The notes beneath the pieces were generated by a model. That model had not been told where the DNA came from. It made no database searches and worked only from the letters and a program-made list of their open reading frames with translations. A program made the position numbers and the translations under genes. A stretch of DNA of 39,285 nucleotides, from the IMG/VR virus record IMGVR_UViG_3300004807_000051, positions 1 through 39,285 of that record; one strand, given 5' to 3'. Source of the DNA: a virus. Position 1 is the first letter of the stretch; each line of letters begins with the position of its first letter. Positions 7,691 to 16,195 of this stretch are shown here, in pieces.

Positions 7691-8547
7691 AATATCATTT
7701 ACACGAAAACGGTTGGACTGTATTAGTAGACGATTTTAATTTTAATCTAGCCACACAGGCCGACATCAATCAAATTGCTTGGTTAATTGCAAATAACACT
7801 TGTGTAGTTTTTAAGAATCAGTCGTTGTCAGTCGAAGACGAACTTAGAATTGCCCACATGTTCAAACGCCCAAAACCATTGTTCAAATCTAAAGAAGAAG
7901 AAAATTTTAAGAATTGGGCAGTAGATCCTGACGGTATCATTGCACGAGTCACTGGGGAATTAAATGAACGTGGTAAGCCTGGTATTGCGGGACACGAGGA
8001 TGAAATGGTATGGCATTGTAATATGCCGCAGGATAGAGATCGTTGTCCTATTATTTGGTTATATGCTGTTAAGGGTTCAAAAGGATCACGTACTAGTTGG
8101 AACAATAACATACTATCCTATAACGACCTAGACCAATCTACTAAAGAACAACTTAAACAATTAAAATGTATATATGCAGGCGGAGCCATTGTAGATGAAC
8201 ATGGACAAAACAGTAATCTAGAATATACTGCTACAGTAGTTGAATCTTTTCAACCTCCGTTAGTATATACAAACAATGCCGGAAAGACAGGGCTTTACCT
8301 TTCATTCTTGCAATTAGATTCGTTTGTAGGCATGACCAAAGAAGAATCAATTAAACTTATAAAACCTATTTGGGAACATACAATACAAGACAAGTATTGT
8401 TATCATCACGACTGGGAAGACGGTGATGTGGTTATAGCAGAACAATGGTTGGGTGTACATAGACGTTGGCCATTTGAAAATATTGAAGAAAGATTATTAC
8501 ATAGAATAGCCATCGATTTTCCTGATCAAGAATACGGAGACATATGA
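7687..8547 (+). CDS. second TauD-like protein with HxN instead of HxD
   Basis: A 286-residue protein that looks like a tandem duplicate of the preceding gene. The metal site reads VWHCNM (H110, N112), with no Asp at the ligand position. The middle region 160-190 is different from its sister and holds a short insertion around DEHGQNSNLE. The distal HRRW and HRIAIDFPDQ blocks are preserved. Because both copies keep the same substitution but diverge elsewhere, selection seems to have kept HxN, which argues against random decay. It overlaps both neighbours by 4 bases. Confidence 0.8.
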   Translation: MKYHLHENGWTVLVDDFNFNLATQADINQIAWLIANNTCVVFKNQSLSVEDELRIAHMFKRPKPLFKSKEEENFKNWAVDPDGIIARVTGELNERGKPGIAGHEDEMVWHCNMPQDRDRCPIIWLYAVKGSKGSRTSWNNNILSYNDLDQSTKEQLKQLKCIYAGGAIVDEHGQNSNLEYTATVVESFQPPLVYTNNAGKTGLYLSFLQLDSFVGMTKEESIKLIKPIWEHTIQDKYCYHHDWEDGDVVIAEQWLGVHRRWPFENIEERLLHRIAIDFPDQEYGDI

Positions 8548-9347
8548 GCTTCAAACATCTAGTCACTTCTGGATGCAGTTTCAGCGATAACACAGAATCG
8601 CACTGGCCGCATTACCTTTCTAAAAAATTAAATTTAGAACTTCATAATAGAGGAATGAGTAGTGCCGGAAATAGTTGGATTTGTAAATCAACTATATACC
8701 AGATCCAACAATTATTAGAGTCGGGTATAACTCCTGAAGAAATTCTTGTTGTTGTTATGTGGTCAGATATTGGTAGACAAGATATGTTTATCGATTCTAA
8801 TAATCCATTTAATGTCTATAAGGACTTATTGAATAAAGATGGTGATCCTAATCCTGTAAACTTTATAGATAACTCTCCTAATATTGTATGTAGACAAAGC
8901 TCTGTAAAAGAAGATGGTTATCTACTTGGAGGTTTATATGCACCATTTACTAACCATAATATTATTAATTTCAAAAAAGATATTTGGAAATATTTTCCAT
9001 CACAATCTATGGCAATACAATCTTATGAAAATTTTCTAAGGTTACAATGGTTGTGCGAAGCAAATGGAATAGCCCTAGTCAATCTAACTATGATAGATAT
9101 AATGCATTATCCATCAGAAGAGCGCAGAGGCATGCTGACTAAAGACTATTTTAGAAATGTAGATCATTTATACAAAATGGTCAACTTGAATAAATGGATA
9201 TTCTGGGATTCAACTAAAGGATTGTATGAATATACTAGAGACAACGATCTTACATTCAATTCAGACGGCGAGCATCCGTCAACAGAAAGCCATGAGCATT
9301 ATGTTAATAACTTTTTAGTTGAAAAACTAAGGCAACTCATCTATTAA
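8544..9347 (+). CDS. SGNH/GDSL-like hydrolase
   Basis: A 267-residue protein with block I written as SGCSFS (likely nucleophile S12), a SSAGNSW segment for the block III Asn, and DGEHPS with D241 and H244 as the DxxH pair. All key positions of an SGNH esterase or acyltransferase are therefore present, though GDS is replaced by GCS. It ends the first + block, and its last 21 bases overlap the end of the gene on the opposite strand. It is a distant paralogue of the 3998 and 20975 genes. Confidence 0.75.
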   Translation: MSFKHLVTSGCSFSDNTESHWPHYLSKKLNLELHNRGMSSAGNSWICKSTIYQIQQLLESGITPEEILVVVMWSDIGRQDMFIDSNNPFNVYKDLLNKDGDPNPVNFIDNSPNIVCRQSSVKEDGYLLGGLYAPFTNHNIINFKKDIWKYFPSQSMAIQSYENFLRLQWLCEANGIALVNLTMIDIMHYPSEERRGMLTKDYFRNVDHLYKMVNLNKWIFWDSTKGLYEYTRDNDLTFNSDGEHPSTESHEHYVNNFLVEKLRQLIY

Positions 9348-9974
9348 TATATATTCGCCGGTAGCATTTTGTTTACTGGCTGCTTGCTCAATTAATTTTT
9401 TCCAACCATCAGTAGCATCATGCCGAGCAATAATCATATGCATACGATCTGTATTGCTATTGTTAATTAACGTATGATCATAGTGCAAGTTCATTGCATA
9501 CACGCCGCCTGGCTCCATAATTAATTCTTCGCTATCTCCCCAAATCCATTTGCAACCTATTGGGTTGTTTAGGGCAATATTGATATTTTCAACCAGTTTC
9601 ATACTGGAATCATTATGTCTAGAAATGTGTCCGCCGGCTTTTAATAACATAAATCTTACTCTACCATATCTGTTACAAGGAAAAACTTCTTTTAACCATC
9701 TTGTTGTAACAGGACACAAGTCTGCTATTTCTGTCCAGTGCATATCTTTGCTAGCATCTTTACCTTTAGCATAACCATATGTTTGATACCCTTCGTGCTT
9801 ATCCCAACCTAGCCCATGTATAGTTAAACTTTCCCAACCACTATGGGCATAGTCATCTCCCCTGTGGGGTGTAAACTTGTCAAGCAAAGCAAATGCCTCC
9901 CTACACATTTCATCATGGGGAAGATCGATATCTAATTTTAGACATTTGACATCAGATTGAAAATATTCTTTCAT
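9327..9974 (-). CDS. Fe(II)/2-oxoglutarate oxygenase, Asp/Asn beta-hydroxylase-like
   Basis: A 215-residue protein with ISRHNDSS (H120, D122), YDHTLIN (H167) and DRMHMII (R177), plus the NIALNNPIGCKW and WGDSEELIMEPGG strands common in Asp/Asn beta-hydroxylase-like enzymes. ATG 9974 is chosen because it makes an ATGA with the stop of the gene upstream; an in-frame TTG or ATG further up would run deep into that gene. Last gene of the second block; its end overlaps the + strand SGNH gene. Known relatives hydroxylate Asp, Asn or proline-like residues, but the target here is open. Confidence 0.8.
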   Translation of the reverse strand: MKEYFQSDVKCLKLDIDLPHDEMCREAFALLDKFTPHRGDDYAHSGWESLTIHGLGWDKHEGYQTYGYAKGKDASKDMHWTEIADLCPVTTRWLKEVFPCNRYGRVRFMLLKAGGHISRHNDSSMKLVENINIALNNPIGCKWIWGDSEELIMEPGGVYAMNLHYDHTLINNSNTDRMHMIIARHDATDGWKKLIEQAASKQNATGEYILIDELP

Positions 9975-10627
9975 AAATGTCCAAATGCCCATATACGTTC
10001 TTGGCACCACCAGCACTTGCCACAATGGGAGTCTGGGTGATCATCATTTTCACAACTTCTAGTAACAGGTAACAATGCTTGTTCTAAATCTAACGACTGA
10101 TATAACCTTGCTATATCTTTTTTGTTGTAGTTACGTAACGGAACGTAAGTCCTTTCATCTAACCTTAAAGACTCTATAGTTAAACCAAATAATGGATGTT
10201 CTACTTCGTCGCTTCTAAATTCATTGTGCCAGTCTTGTTGTTGTTGTTCAAATTGTAGATAAACTTCTTTGGGTGGGAACTTGGTCACACCCATGTACAT
10301 GATATCAACTTCTTTACTATCTAATGCTTGTGTTAGCAGATTAAAATAAAATTCAATTGTTTCTTTTGGTTCAACTTGAGCTTTGTGTACAACATAATTG
10401 GTGTTGCCTGTTAGTTTAGAACATGTTTCGATTACAGCATCTACGCTTTTAGCAAATGCAAATTTTCTGCTACTGGACCACATATTGTAAATGTGTATCG
10501 TCTCAGTGATATTACTCATTAGTATATACAGTAGCACAGCACTGTCTGCTCCGCCACTAATACCTACACCTACTGGTCCGTCATTGTAGATGCCAAGTGG
10601 TATATCGTCAATATTAATATAGTTCAT
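9971..10627 (-). CDS. PP-loop ATP pyrophosphatase, QueC-like
   Basis: A 218-residue protein with the PP-loop SGGADS at residues 24-29, which binds ATP and forms an adenylated intermediate. The C-terminus has C192, C202, C205 and C208 in the pattern CxnCGKCWWCxER, like the zinc site of QueC (7-cyano-7-deazaguanine synthase). No other deazaguanine gene is visible nearby, so a different adenylation reaction (amide, nitrile or thio transfer) in the island pathway is as likely. The gene overlaps its upstream neighbour by ATGA, and its own end overlaps the oxygenase start at 9974. Confidence 0.75.
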   Translation of the reverse strand: MNYINIDDIPLGIYNDGPVGVGISGGADSAVLLYILMSNITETIHIYNMWSSSRKFAFAKSVDAVIETCSKLTGNTNYVVHKAQVEPKETIEFYFNLLTQALDSKEVDIMYMGVTKFPPKEVYLQFEQQQQDWHNEFRSDEVEHPLFGLTIESLRLDERTYVPLRNYNKKDIARLYQSLDLEQALLPVTRSCENDDHPDSHCGKCWWCQERIWAFGHL

Positions 10628-12069
10628 ACAACTCCTAAAGGACGACTACTAGAATGTTTCCAGTCGTCCGTATGCCACTTGGGCATTTTTAATTCTGTAA
10701 TATCAGTATAGGCAAAATTATCAACTACTCCTGAATACTGTATGTTGTCTGACTTCCAAAAACCATCTGCGGCCCGTGCAGTTAACATAACCTCTACATT
10801 AGGATCTATATTTTTTAGTTGTTGCAATAATCTATTCTCACAACTGATACGATACTTTAGGCTATTCATAGCAATAAAAGGAGAATGGTTGTATAAATTA
10901 CTAAGATTTAATATTGTTTTACAGCCAACTTTTAACCAATCAAAGTTAAAAGATGCTGTGTAATCTATAAGAACATAATCATATGATAGTGCTTTAATTC
11001 GTGCCCAGACAGATTCCCAATCGTCGATCGTTGTTAAAAAATGTTCCCATTGTTTTTCTATTTGATGTTTATAGTCCTCTGGAATATACGGAGGGTTATT
11101 AGGTAGCATGGGTTTGTGTGCCCAATAGAAATCTGCGTAATTTTTACCATCCCATTCTTCAACCATTTTCTTCATAAACATTAAACAGTTATAGTTTATG
11201 TCTGTAAAAATTATTCGAGTATCTTGTGTAAATCCTACAAGTTCCAAATTCTTAATCCAGTTGAATCCTATTCCAACTGTAGCATATTGTTCAACAGGGC
11301 CGTTAAACGGCAGTTGACTTCTTAGTGTATCAGAGTTCCAACCAGCAAAGAAGTTAGTGGCAAAAAACTGATAGTGTTTTATATCGGCTAGTCTTGTTAA
11401 AAACACATGGTCGTACTCGTAGTATAGATATCTTTTACTTGACCTAACTTCTGAACTAATTTGAATTATAGACTTGTTGTGTGTTAGTCCTACATTTATA
11501 ATATTCCAACCGTGTAATTTAACTTGTGATGTTACAATAGCATCACCTTGTTTAATCCACACGGGTAACTTTGGATCGTTGTACAAGTATTCATTGCTAC
11601 GTAAATTTGAAACTTGCTCGTGTTCAATCCATAACTCTACTCCTATACTTGGACACCCCACTTCAGCGTATTCTAACAAATTTACAATATAAAATTGTTG
11701 ATGTAATTCAAATCCGGCATTTTCTTTATAGTAAGCATTGTTGTTTCTATCAATGATGTGCCCGGCTATAAAGAAATTGGTCTGGCATTGTGTTTCAACA
11801 GCATCAAATAATCTATCCGACAATCCTAGGCTAGTTCCTGATGATATAATTACAGCATGACTATAACCGTTTGATACGGCTGTACGTAGTAAAGAATCTT
11901 CATCTTTGTCAATAAGAATGTCGTAACCATATAAATCAAATCTGTGTATTAGAAAATCTGTTAGATTTACACATACCTCTTTTGCATATCCAGATAGACA
12001 GCTGTCTGTGATATCTAAAATACAGTACACTATAGATTTTTGATGTTTGGTTCTAAACTTAGTTACCAT
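10624..12069 (-). CDS. large two-part protein, possible glycosyltransferase-like N-part and methyltransferase-like C-part
   Basis: A 481-residue protein. Residues 1-200 have a Rossmann-like pattern (HAVIISSGTSL) and a GHIIDRNN…ELHQQFYIVNL stretch that I have seen in phage proteins of unknown activity, some described as glycosyltransferase-like. Residues about 240-460 look like a second alpha/beta domain: VGIGFNWIKNLEL, then IIFTDINYNC, then YDYVLIDYTASFN, similar to the glycine loop, acidic strand and later strands of a class I methyltransferase. Neither activity is certain. It lies between a PP-loop enzyme and a GNAT-like gene, overlapped on both sides. Confidence 0.45.
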   Translation of the reverse strand: MVTKFRTKHQKSIVYCILDITDSCLSGYAKEVCVNLTDFLIHRFDLYGYDILIDKDEDSLLRTAVSNGYSHAVIISSGTSLGLSDRLFDAVETQCQTNFFIAGHIIDRNNNAYYKENAGFELHQQFYIVNLLEYAEVGCPSIGVELWIEHEQVSNLRSNEYLYNDPKLPVWIKQGDAIVTSQVKLHGWNIINVGLTHNKSIIQISSEVRSSKRYLYYEYDHVFLTRLADIKHYQFFATNFFAGWNSDTLRSQLPFNGPVEQYATVGIGFNWIKNLELVGFTQDTRIIFTDINYNCLMFMKKMVEEWDGKNYADFYWAHKPMLPNNPPYIPEDYKHQIEKQWEHFLTTIDDWESVWARIKALSYDYVLIDYTASFNFDWLKVGCKTILNLSNLYNHSPFIAMNSLKYRISCENRLLQQLKNIDPNVEVMLTARAADGFWKSDNIQYSGVVDNFAYTDITELKMPKWHTDDWKHSSSRPLGVV

Positions 12070-12614
12070 CGAGGATACTTTCCTAACTCTTCTAAAAATT
12101 TTCTAGGATACAATTCCCACACAGTTTGTCTAGTACCTCGGTAGTCTATTTCCTTAATGCGTTTCATTTGTCCCGTAGCTTCCATTGCTGGACCAAATAT
12201 GTTATGTACTAAACGTTGTGTACCAACGCTGTTCTCATTGCTAGTAATGTATAAGTTAGCCCACGGTGGAGTCCATTCGATACATGTAGGTATTAGGAAT
12301 TGACTAGTAATGTGTTGATGCGTTACAATTTGATTACGTGTGCGTATACTGGGAATAGGTATATGATCTGAAAACACGCAAGTACGTGCGGCTATGCGAT
12401 AAGCATCTTCACCCATCTCTGGAAAACTGTGTGCGCCTACACTGCCTATGGCTTTATCATTGTAGTAAAGAATCCACACGCACCACTTGTCTTCCTTTGC
12501 TAAACTATCTACTAGCATTTTTTGGCTAGCGTTATTTTCAAATCCTTTAGCCTTAGCCGTGGCATAGAACTCTGTTAAGTCAAGGTCGGGTGTCCATTGT
12601 TTTATTTCAAACAT
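12063..12614 (-). CDS. GNAT-like acetyltransferase
   Basis: A 183-residue protein. The order WCVWILYYNDKAIGSVGAH (central strands), an RTCVFSDHIPI segment, a region around residues 105-130, and a late helix NSVGTQRLVHNIFG fits the GCN5-related N-acetyltransferase fold. The acetyl-CoA loop (R/Q-x-x-G-x-G/A) is not clearly readable, so acyl transfer is probable rather than certain. Its 3' end overlaps the next gene by 7 bases and its start overlaps the kinase-like gene by 13. Likely adds an acyl group to an amine made or exposed by the pathway. Confidence 0.5.
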   Translation of the reverse strand: MFEIKQWTPDLDLTEFYATAKAKGFENNASQKMLVDSLAKEDKWCVWILYYNDKAIGSVGAHSFPEMGEDAYRIAARTCVFSDHIPIPSIRTRNQIVTHQHITSQFLIPTCIEWTPPWANLYITSNENSVGTQRLVHNIFGPAMEATGQMKRIKEIDYRGTRQTVWELYPRKFLEELGKYPRW

Positions 12615-13282
12615 TTAACACGCTCAATAAAATCTGCAGGATAATTAGTACTAAAACTGTTCCAACATAGTTGATCCATGACTTCCCAAGGTTGCGGTTT
12701 GTCCCATTTAATTCTCAGTGTATCTAAATGTTTACGCATTTCATCTTGTCTTGTTGAATAGATATGACTTTCAACTTCTTGGATACTGATGGTGGGTTCG
12801 TCCTTGTGATAGGTAAAAAAGTAATTTATGCTTTTTAATTTACCATCCACTACAAAATAACTACTAGGGTGCATACTGTACTTGTGCCAGCCTCGTGCTT
12901 GATGTGCTTGGATGATTGCTATCATCTGCTCTTGCCAATCAGGCAACACACTATCATAATTTGCTTGATCGCACCCTGCTTGTTCCCAAAAGTCGGGCCC
13001 ATCTATTTCCAAATATATTTTACACTCTGGTATGTTTACTTCTACAATTTTTGGAACCATGTCAGGGTTATGCCAAGCCATGTTTGACAAATAGTGTAGT
13101 TCCCTATGAAACTTTTCTTTCATGAGTTTTGGATCAACCACTTGATTTTTGCCAGCATGGTATTCGGTATCATTATGATACCATTGACAAAACAGTTTTT
13201 CATCCTCGCTAATAAGACTTGTGTAAATTAAATTATTTCGGCAAGGTCCTTGCCCGGGTACATTGTTATAATAATATTTCAT
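12602..13282 (-). CDS. degenerate protein-kinase/APH-like protein
   Basis: A 226-residue protein paralogous to the 17200 product. The order resembles a compact kinase of the aminoglycoside phosphotransferase type: an ELHYLSNMA helix (possible alpha-C), KIYLEIDG (hinge-like), then WHKYSMHPSSYFVVDGKLK and SINYFF where kinases have HxDxxxxN and the DFG-like Asp. Here the catalytic Asp, the Asn and the metal Asp appear to be lost, so it may bind a nucleotide or a partner rather than phosphorylate. ATG 13282 is preferred to ATG 13315, since the paralogue begins at the matching place. First gene of its - block. Confidence 0.45.
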   Translation of the reverse strand: MKYYYNNVPGQGPCRNNLIYTSLISEDEKLFCQWYHNDTEYHAGKNQVVDPKLMKEKFHRELHYLSNMAWHNPDMVPKIVEVNIPECKIYLEIDGPDFWEQAGCDQANYDSVLPDWQEQMIAIIQAHQARGWHKYSMHPSSYFVVDGKLKSINYFFTYHKDEPTISIQEVESHIYSTRQDEMRKHLDTLRIKWDKPQPWEVMDQLCWNSFSTNYPADFIERVKCLK

Positions 13283-13297
13283 AGTATAGTAATTATC

Positions 13298-13305
13298 AAT
13301 AAATA
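13298..13305 (+). promoter_or_regulatory. late-promoter-like box, near-leaderless
   Basis: AATAAATA, one mismatch to TATAAATA, lies 8 bases before ATG 13314, with no ribosome site. It sits in the 31-bp gap between divergent blocks. Confidence 0.5.
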
Positions 13306-13313
13306 TTTGCCAC

Positions 13314-14351
13314 ATGACAACTTCAGAAACTATTTCCCTGTGCGAAACATGTTATCGGCACATACCAGCAAATCGATTTGAACGAGATGGGCAAATGATG
13401 TTGGGCAAAATATGCCCCAAGCACGGATATCAAGAAGCAATACTTGATATTAACATAGATTTTTACAAAAGTCAACAGTATCAAAGACGTAGACCTAGCA
13501 GTTATTGGTTAGACATTACTAATCGTTGTAACTTAGATTGCCCGCATTGTTATCAAATGCCCGATAACTCTAGCAAGGATCCTAGCATTGATTATTTGTT
13601 GTCCGAAGTTATGAGTTGGCCAGACAATGGATTGCCAGTGAGTTTGGTAGGCGCCGAGCCTACTGTTCGAAAAGACCTAGCCGACATAGTATTGGCAATA
13701 CATGCCTTGCCCATTAAACGCAGGAATGTTATAATAGTTACTAACGGTGTGTATCTAGCCAAGTGGGATTATGTCAGCAGGTTTGAAGGAATACCAAACT
13801 TAAAATGGACTTTTGGTCTTAACCATCCTGACTATAATGGCGGACAGATACGTGTCAAACAAATGGAAGGGTTGGAAAACTGTATCAAGCTAGGCCTAGA
13901 TGTTAAGACCTTGACCTATACACTGGCCAATTTAGAACAATTGACAGATGTAATGCACGAAGTACAAAAATTTAAGATCAATGCCAGGATACAGTTGGGT
14001 GTTGAAATTGGTCGTGTGCCTGAAGGTGATTTCAAAGAACTTTATTTGTCGGAACTTGTTGCTGTAGCAGAACAGTTTTGTCAAGACAATAGCTGGACCT
14101 GGGAGCCAGACTTAGAAGGCGGCAACCGTACACACTATGCTGTTCGTATAAACGGCATTGAACACAAGTTTATCAAATGGTGTGATGTGCGTACAATAGA
14201 CTTGGAAGAAGTACAGAGTGAATCATGGGCTAGTATAGTGCCAGGCAAGCCTATGAGTCCTCTGCTACATCAGGTCATACTGCGTGATCAAGCAGTAAAC
14301 AAAGGGCAGATGTTGTTGGATACAGTACCTGAAAAATATAGACATGAATAA
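13314..14351 (+). CDS. radical SAM enzyme, Tes/MJ0619-like
   Basis: A 345-residue enzyme. Residues 10-37 form a small N-terminal metal site (C10, C13, C34, H37 in CETC…CPKHG), seen in the radical-SAM group that includes tetraether lipid synthase Tes and MJ0619. The SAM cluster motif CNLDCPHC follows at 72-79 and VGAEP is the SAM-binding GGEP equivalent. Enzymes of this kind form difficult C-C bonds or methylate; the substrate here is unknown, and lipid or pterin chemistry is only a family clue. It heads the third block and its 3' end overlaps a close paralogue by 8 bases. Confidence 0.8.
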   Translation: MTTSETISLCETCYRHIPANRFERDGQMMLGKICPKHGYQEAILDINIDFYKSQQYQRRRPSSYWLDITNRCNLDCPHCYQMPDNSSKDPSIDYLLSEVMSWPDNGLPVSLVGAEPTVRKDLADIVLAIHALPIKRRNVIIVTNGVYLAKWDYVSRFEGIPNLKWTFGLNHPDYNGGQIRVKQMEGLENCIKLGLDVKTLTYTLANLEQLTDVMHEVQKFKINARIQLGVEIGRVPEGDFKELYLSELVAVAEQFCQDNSWTWEPDLEGGNRTHYAVRINGIEHKFIKWCDVRTIDLEEVQSESWASIVPGKPMSPLLHQVILRDQAVNKGQMLLDTVPEKYRHE

Positions 14352-15408
14352 AATACACGACACCACATCCGTATGTGAACATTGCTACAGACACATACCT
14401 GCTGTTCTTTTTGAGAGAGATGGTAGTATATGGTTAGGTAAAACATGCAAGTGGCATGGACAAAGTGAACACTTGGTAGAACCCAACGCAGACTTTTACA
14501 TCAACTACAAATACGAACGCCCTACTAATCATACCTACTGTCTAGACATTACTAATCGTTGTAACCTAAACTGTCCTCACTGCTATCAGATTCCCGATAA
14601 CATGAGCAAGGACCCTAGCATAGACAGTATACTAGATACTATTCGTGCGTGGGATGATGATGGATATGCTGTGGCCCTAATGGGTGCTGAACCTACTACT
14701 AGAAAAGACTTGCCCGACCTGTGTCGTGCTATACAGGCTCTGCCTGGGAAGCCACGTGCTATAATGATATTAACAAATGGTGTTTATCTATCTGACTATG
14801 AGTATTGTAAACAATTTGCCAATATGCCTAACTTGTTCTGGACCATAGGTCTCAATCATCCAGACTATCAAGGACACACTGTTAGAAAGAAACAGATGGA
14901 AGGAATTGACAACTGCATGAAATTAAACATGACCATTAAAAATGTCAGTTATACTCTTGAAACCATTGATCAGTTAGAATACTGTTTGGAAGAAATACAA
15001 GTGTTTGGCAAGACATTGAGTCCGCACAATTATAGAATTCGTGTAGGTACAGACATAGGACGTCATCCTGGTGAAGAAAAGATTTATTTGTCTGAGTTAG
15101 TTGATAGAGTTAAAGAGATTTGTGATAACAAAGGATGGACACACGAGTTTGTTCTATCTTACGGGATACGAGTCCATTACCCAATGCGTATAAACGGAAT
15201 TCTAGTTAAGATAATACAATGGCCAGATGTGCGCACTATTGATCTAGAAGAAGATCAAACTGAGTCTTGGGCTGACATGTTACCCGGTAAACCTGTAAGT
15301 CCACTAGTACACCAAGTTATCTTACGTGACGGTGCTGTGAATAAAAACTTACCCTTGTATGATACAGTACCAGAAAAATATCAAAGGAAATATGATGCGA
15401 GGGATTAA
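14344..15408 (+). CDS. radical SAM enzyme, tandem paralogue (Tes/MJ0619-like)
   Basis: A 354-residue paralogue of the previous product with the same plan: N-terminal C11, C14, C35, H38; SAM cluster C73, C77, C80 (CNLNCPHC); MGAEP; and matching C-terminal blocks KPxSPLxHQVILRD. The similarity covers the whole length, so this is a tandem duplication followed by divergence. Two such enzymes side by side may carry out consecutive or mirrored steps, or form a heterodimer. Its end overlaps the oxygenase gene that starts at 15395. Confidence 0.8.
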   Translation: MNKIHDTTSVCEHCYRHIPAVLFERDGSIWLGKTCKWHGQSEHLVEPNADFYINYKYERPTNHTYCLDITNRCNLNCPHCYQIPDNMSKDPSIDSILDTIRAWDDDGYAVALMGAEPTTRKDLPDLCRAIQALPGKPRAIMILTNGVYLSDYEYCKQFANMPNLFWTIGLNHPDYQGHTVRKKQMEGIDNCMKLNMTIKNVSYTLETIDQLEYCLEEIQVFGKTLSPHNYRIRVGTDIGRHPGEEKIYLSELVDRVKEICDNKGWTHEFVLSYGIRVHYPMRINGILVKIIQWPDVRTIDLEEDQTESWADMLPGKPVSPLVHQVILRDGAVNKNLPLYDTVPEKYQRKYDARD

Positions 15409-16195
15409 CGGACATGCTTACATAGACATGGCTCCATATTTAGACATGGAGACATTTGATCGTCTACAGCATGAGATACTATCAGGATTTGCTCTAGCTA
15501 GACCCTATGCTAAAGAAGGCACTTGGATGGCTCCGGGATTTAGTCTAGACCGCATGAGCTATAGACTCTGCTGGAAACCTATCTATCAGGCCATGACAGA
15601 GTTTATGGCCTTGCCCGATACAGATCCTATTAAGGTAGCTGGCATAAAGTTAATGCCCAAAGACTTTAAGAACTTTCAAGAACGCAACATATTCACACGC
15701 TATATCAAAATGGCCATGGGTGCCTATGATCCTTACATCTACTACTACTTGTGGGAAGAAGGGTCTTGGGATGATAGAACTGCTCCACGCAAGTTAACAC
15801 CCGAAGCTGAATACTTTCCAGGAGTAGTTGCTTGGGTCGAAAGACTAGTGGGTACAGTATTTGAAGACATAGGCCGTGTGATATTCTTTCACTGTGAAGC
15901 AGATGGTATTCCATTTGAACATAGAGACTTAGATGCTAAGAATGGTATAGATGTTGTTAAGCCACACCGAAACGAATTTATACATATACGTCCTAATACT
16001 AAGAAGGCCTTTTATCTATGGGATCCAGAAACTAAGGATAAGACATATCTAAACACTCGTGCCGCATGGTGGAATGATGTTGACTGGCACGGCGGTGAAC
16101 AGATTATGGAACAGAGTTATGGCCTGCGCATAGACGGTAAGTTTACAGAATCATTCCGCAAACAATTAGGTATTGATCATTTGGACACTTATTGA
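15395..16195 (+). CDS. Fe(II)/2-oxoglutarate oxygenase-like protein
   Basis: A 266-residue paralogue of the 4690 product. Metal ligands H176 and D178 are in PFEHRD, the distal H232 in DWHGGE, and R245 in YGLRID for 2-oxoglutarate. ATG 15395 was chosen because an AAAGGA lies at a proper distance (about 6 bases), and the paralogue begins at the same place; ATG 15392 is too close and ATG 15359 lies well inside the upstream gene. Compared with the 4690 protein it carries extra residues around 95-145. Probably a side-chain hydroxylase, linked by position to the two Tes-like enzymes. Confidence 0.75.
   Translation: MRGINGHAYIDMAPYLDMETFDRLQHEILSGFALARPYAKEGTWMAPGFSLDRMSYRLCWKPIYQAMTEFMALPDTDPIKVAGIKLMPKDFKNFQERNIFTRYIKMAMGAYDPYIYYYLWEEGSWDDRTAPRKLTPEAEYFPGVVAWVERLVGTVFEDIGRVIFFHCEADGIPFEHRDLDAKNGIDVVKPHRNEFIHIRPNTKKAFYLWDPETKDKTYLNTRAAWWNDVDWHGGEQIMEQSYGLRIDGKFTESFRKQLGIDHLDTY

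Noticed and set aside
9315-9332. TTAGTT-GAAA-AACTAA hairpin as a terminator at the convergent junction
   Set aside because: A 6-bp AT-rich stem with no T-run on either strand.
9971-10627. Complete queuosine-type DNA modification pathway
   Set aside because: Only the QueC-like gene is present in the window.
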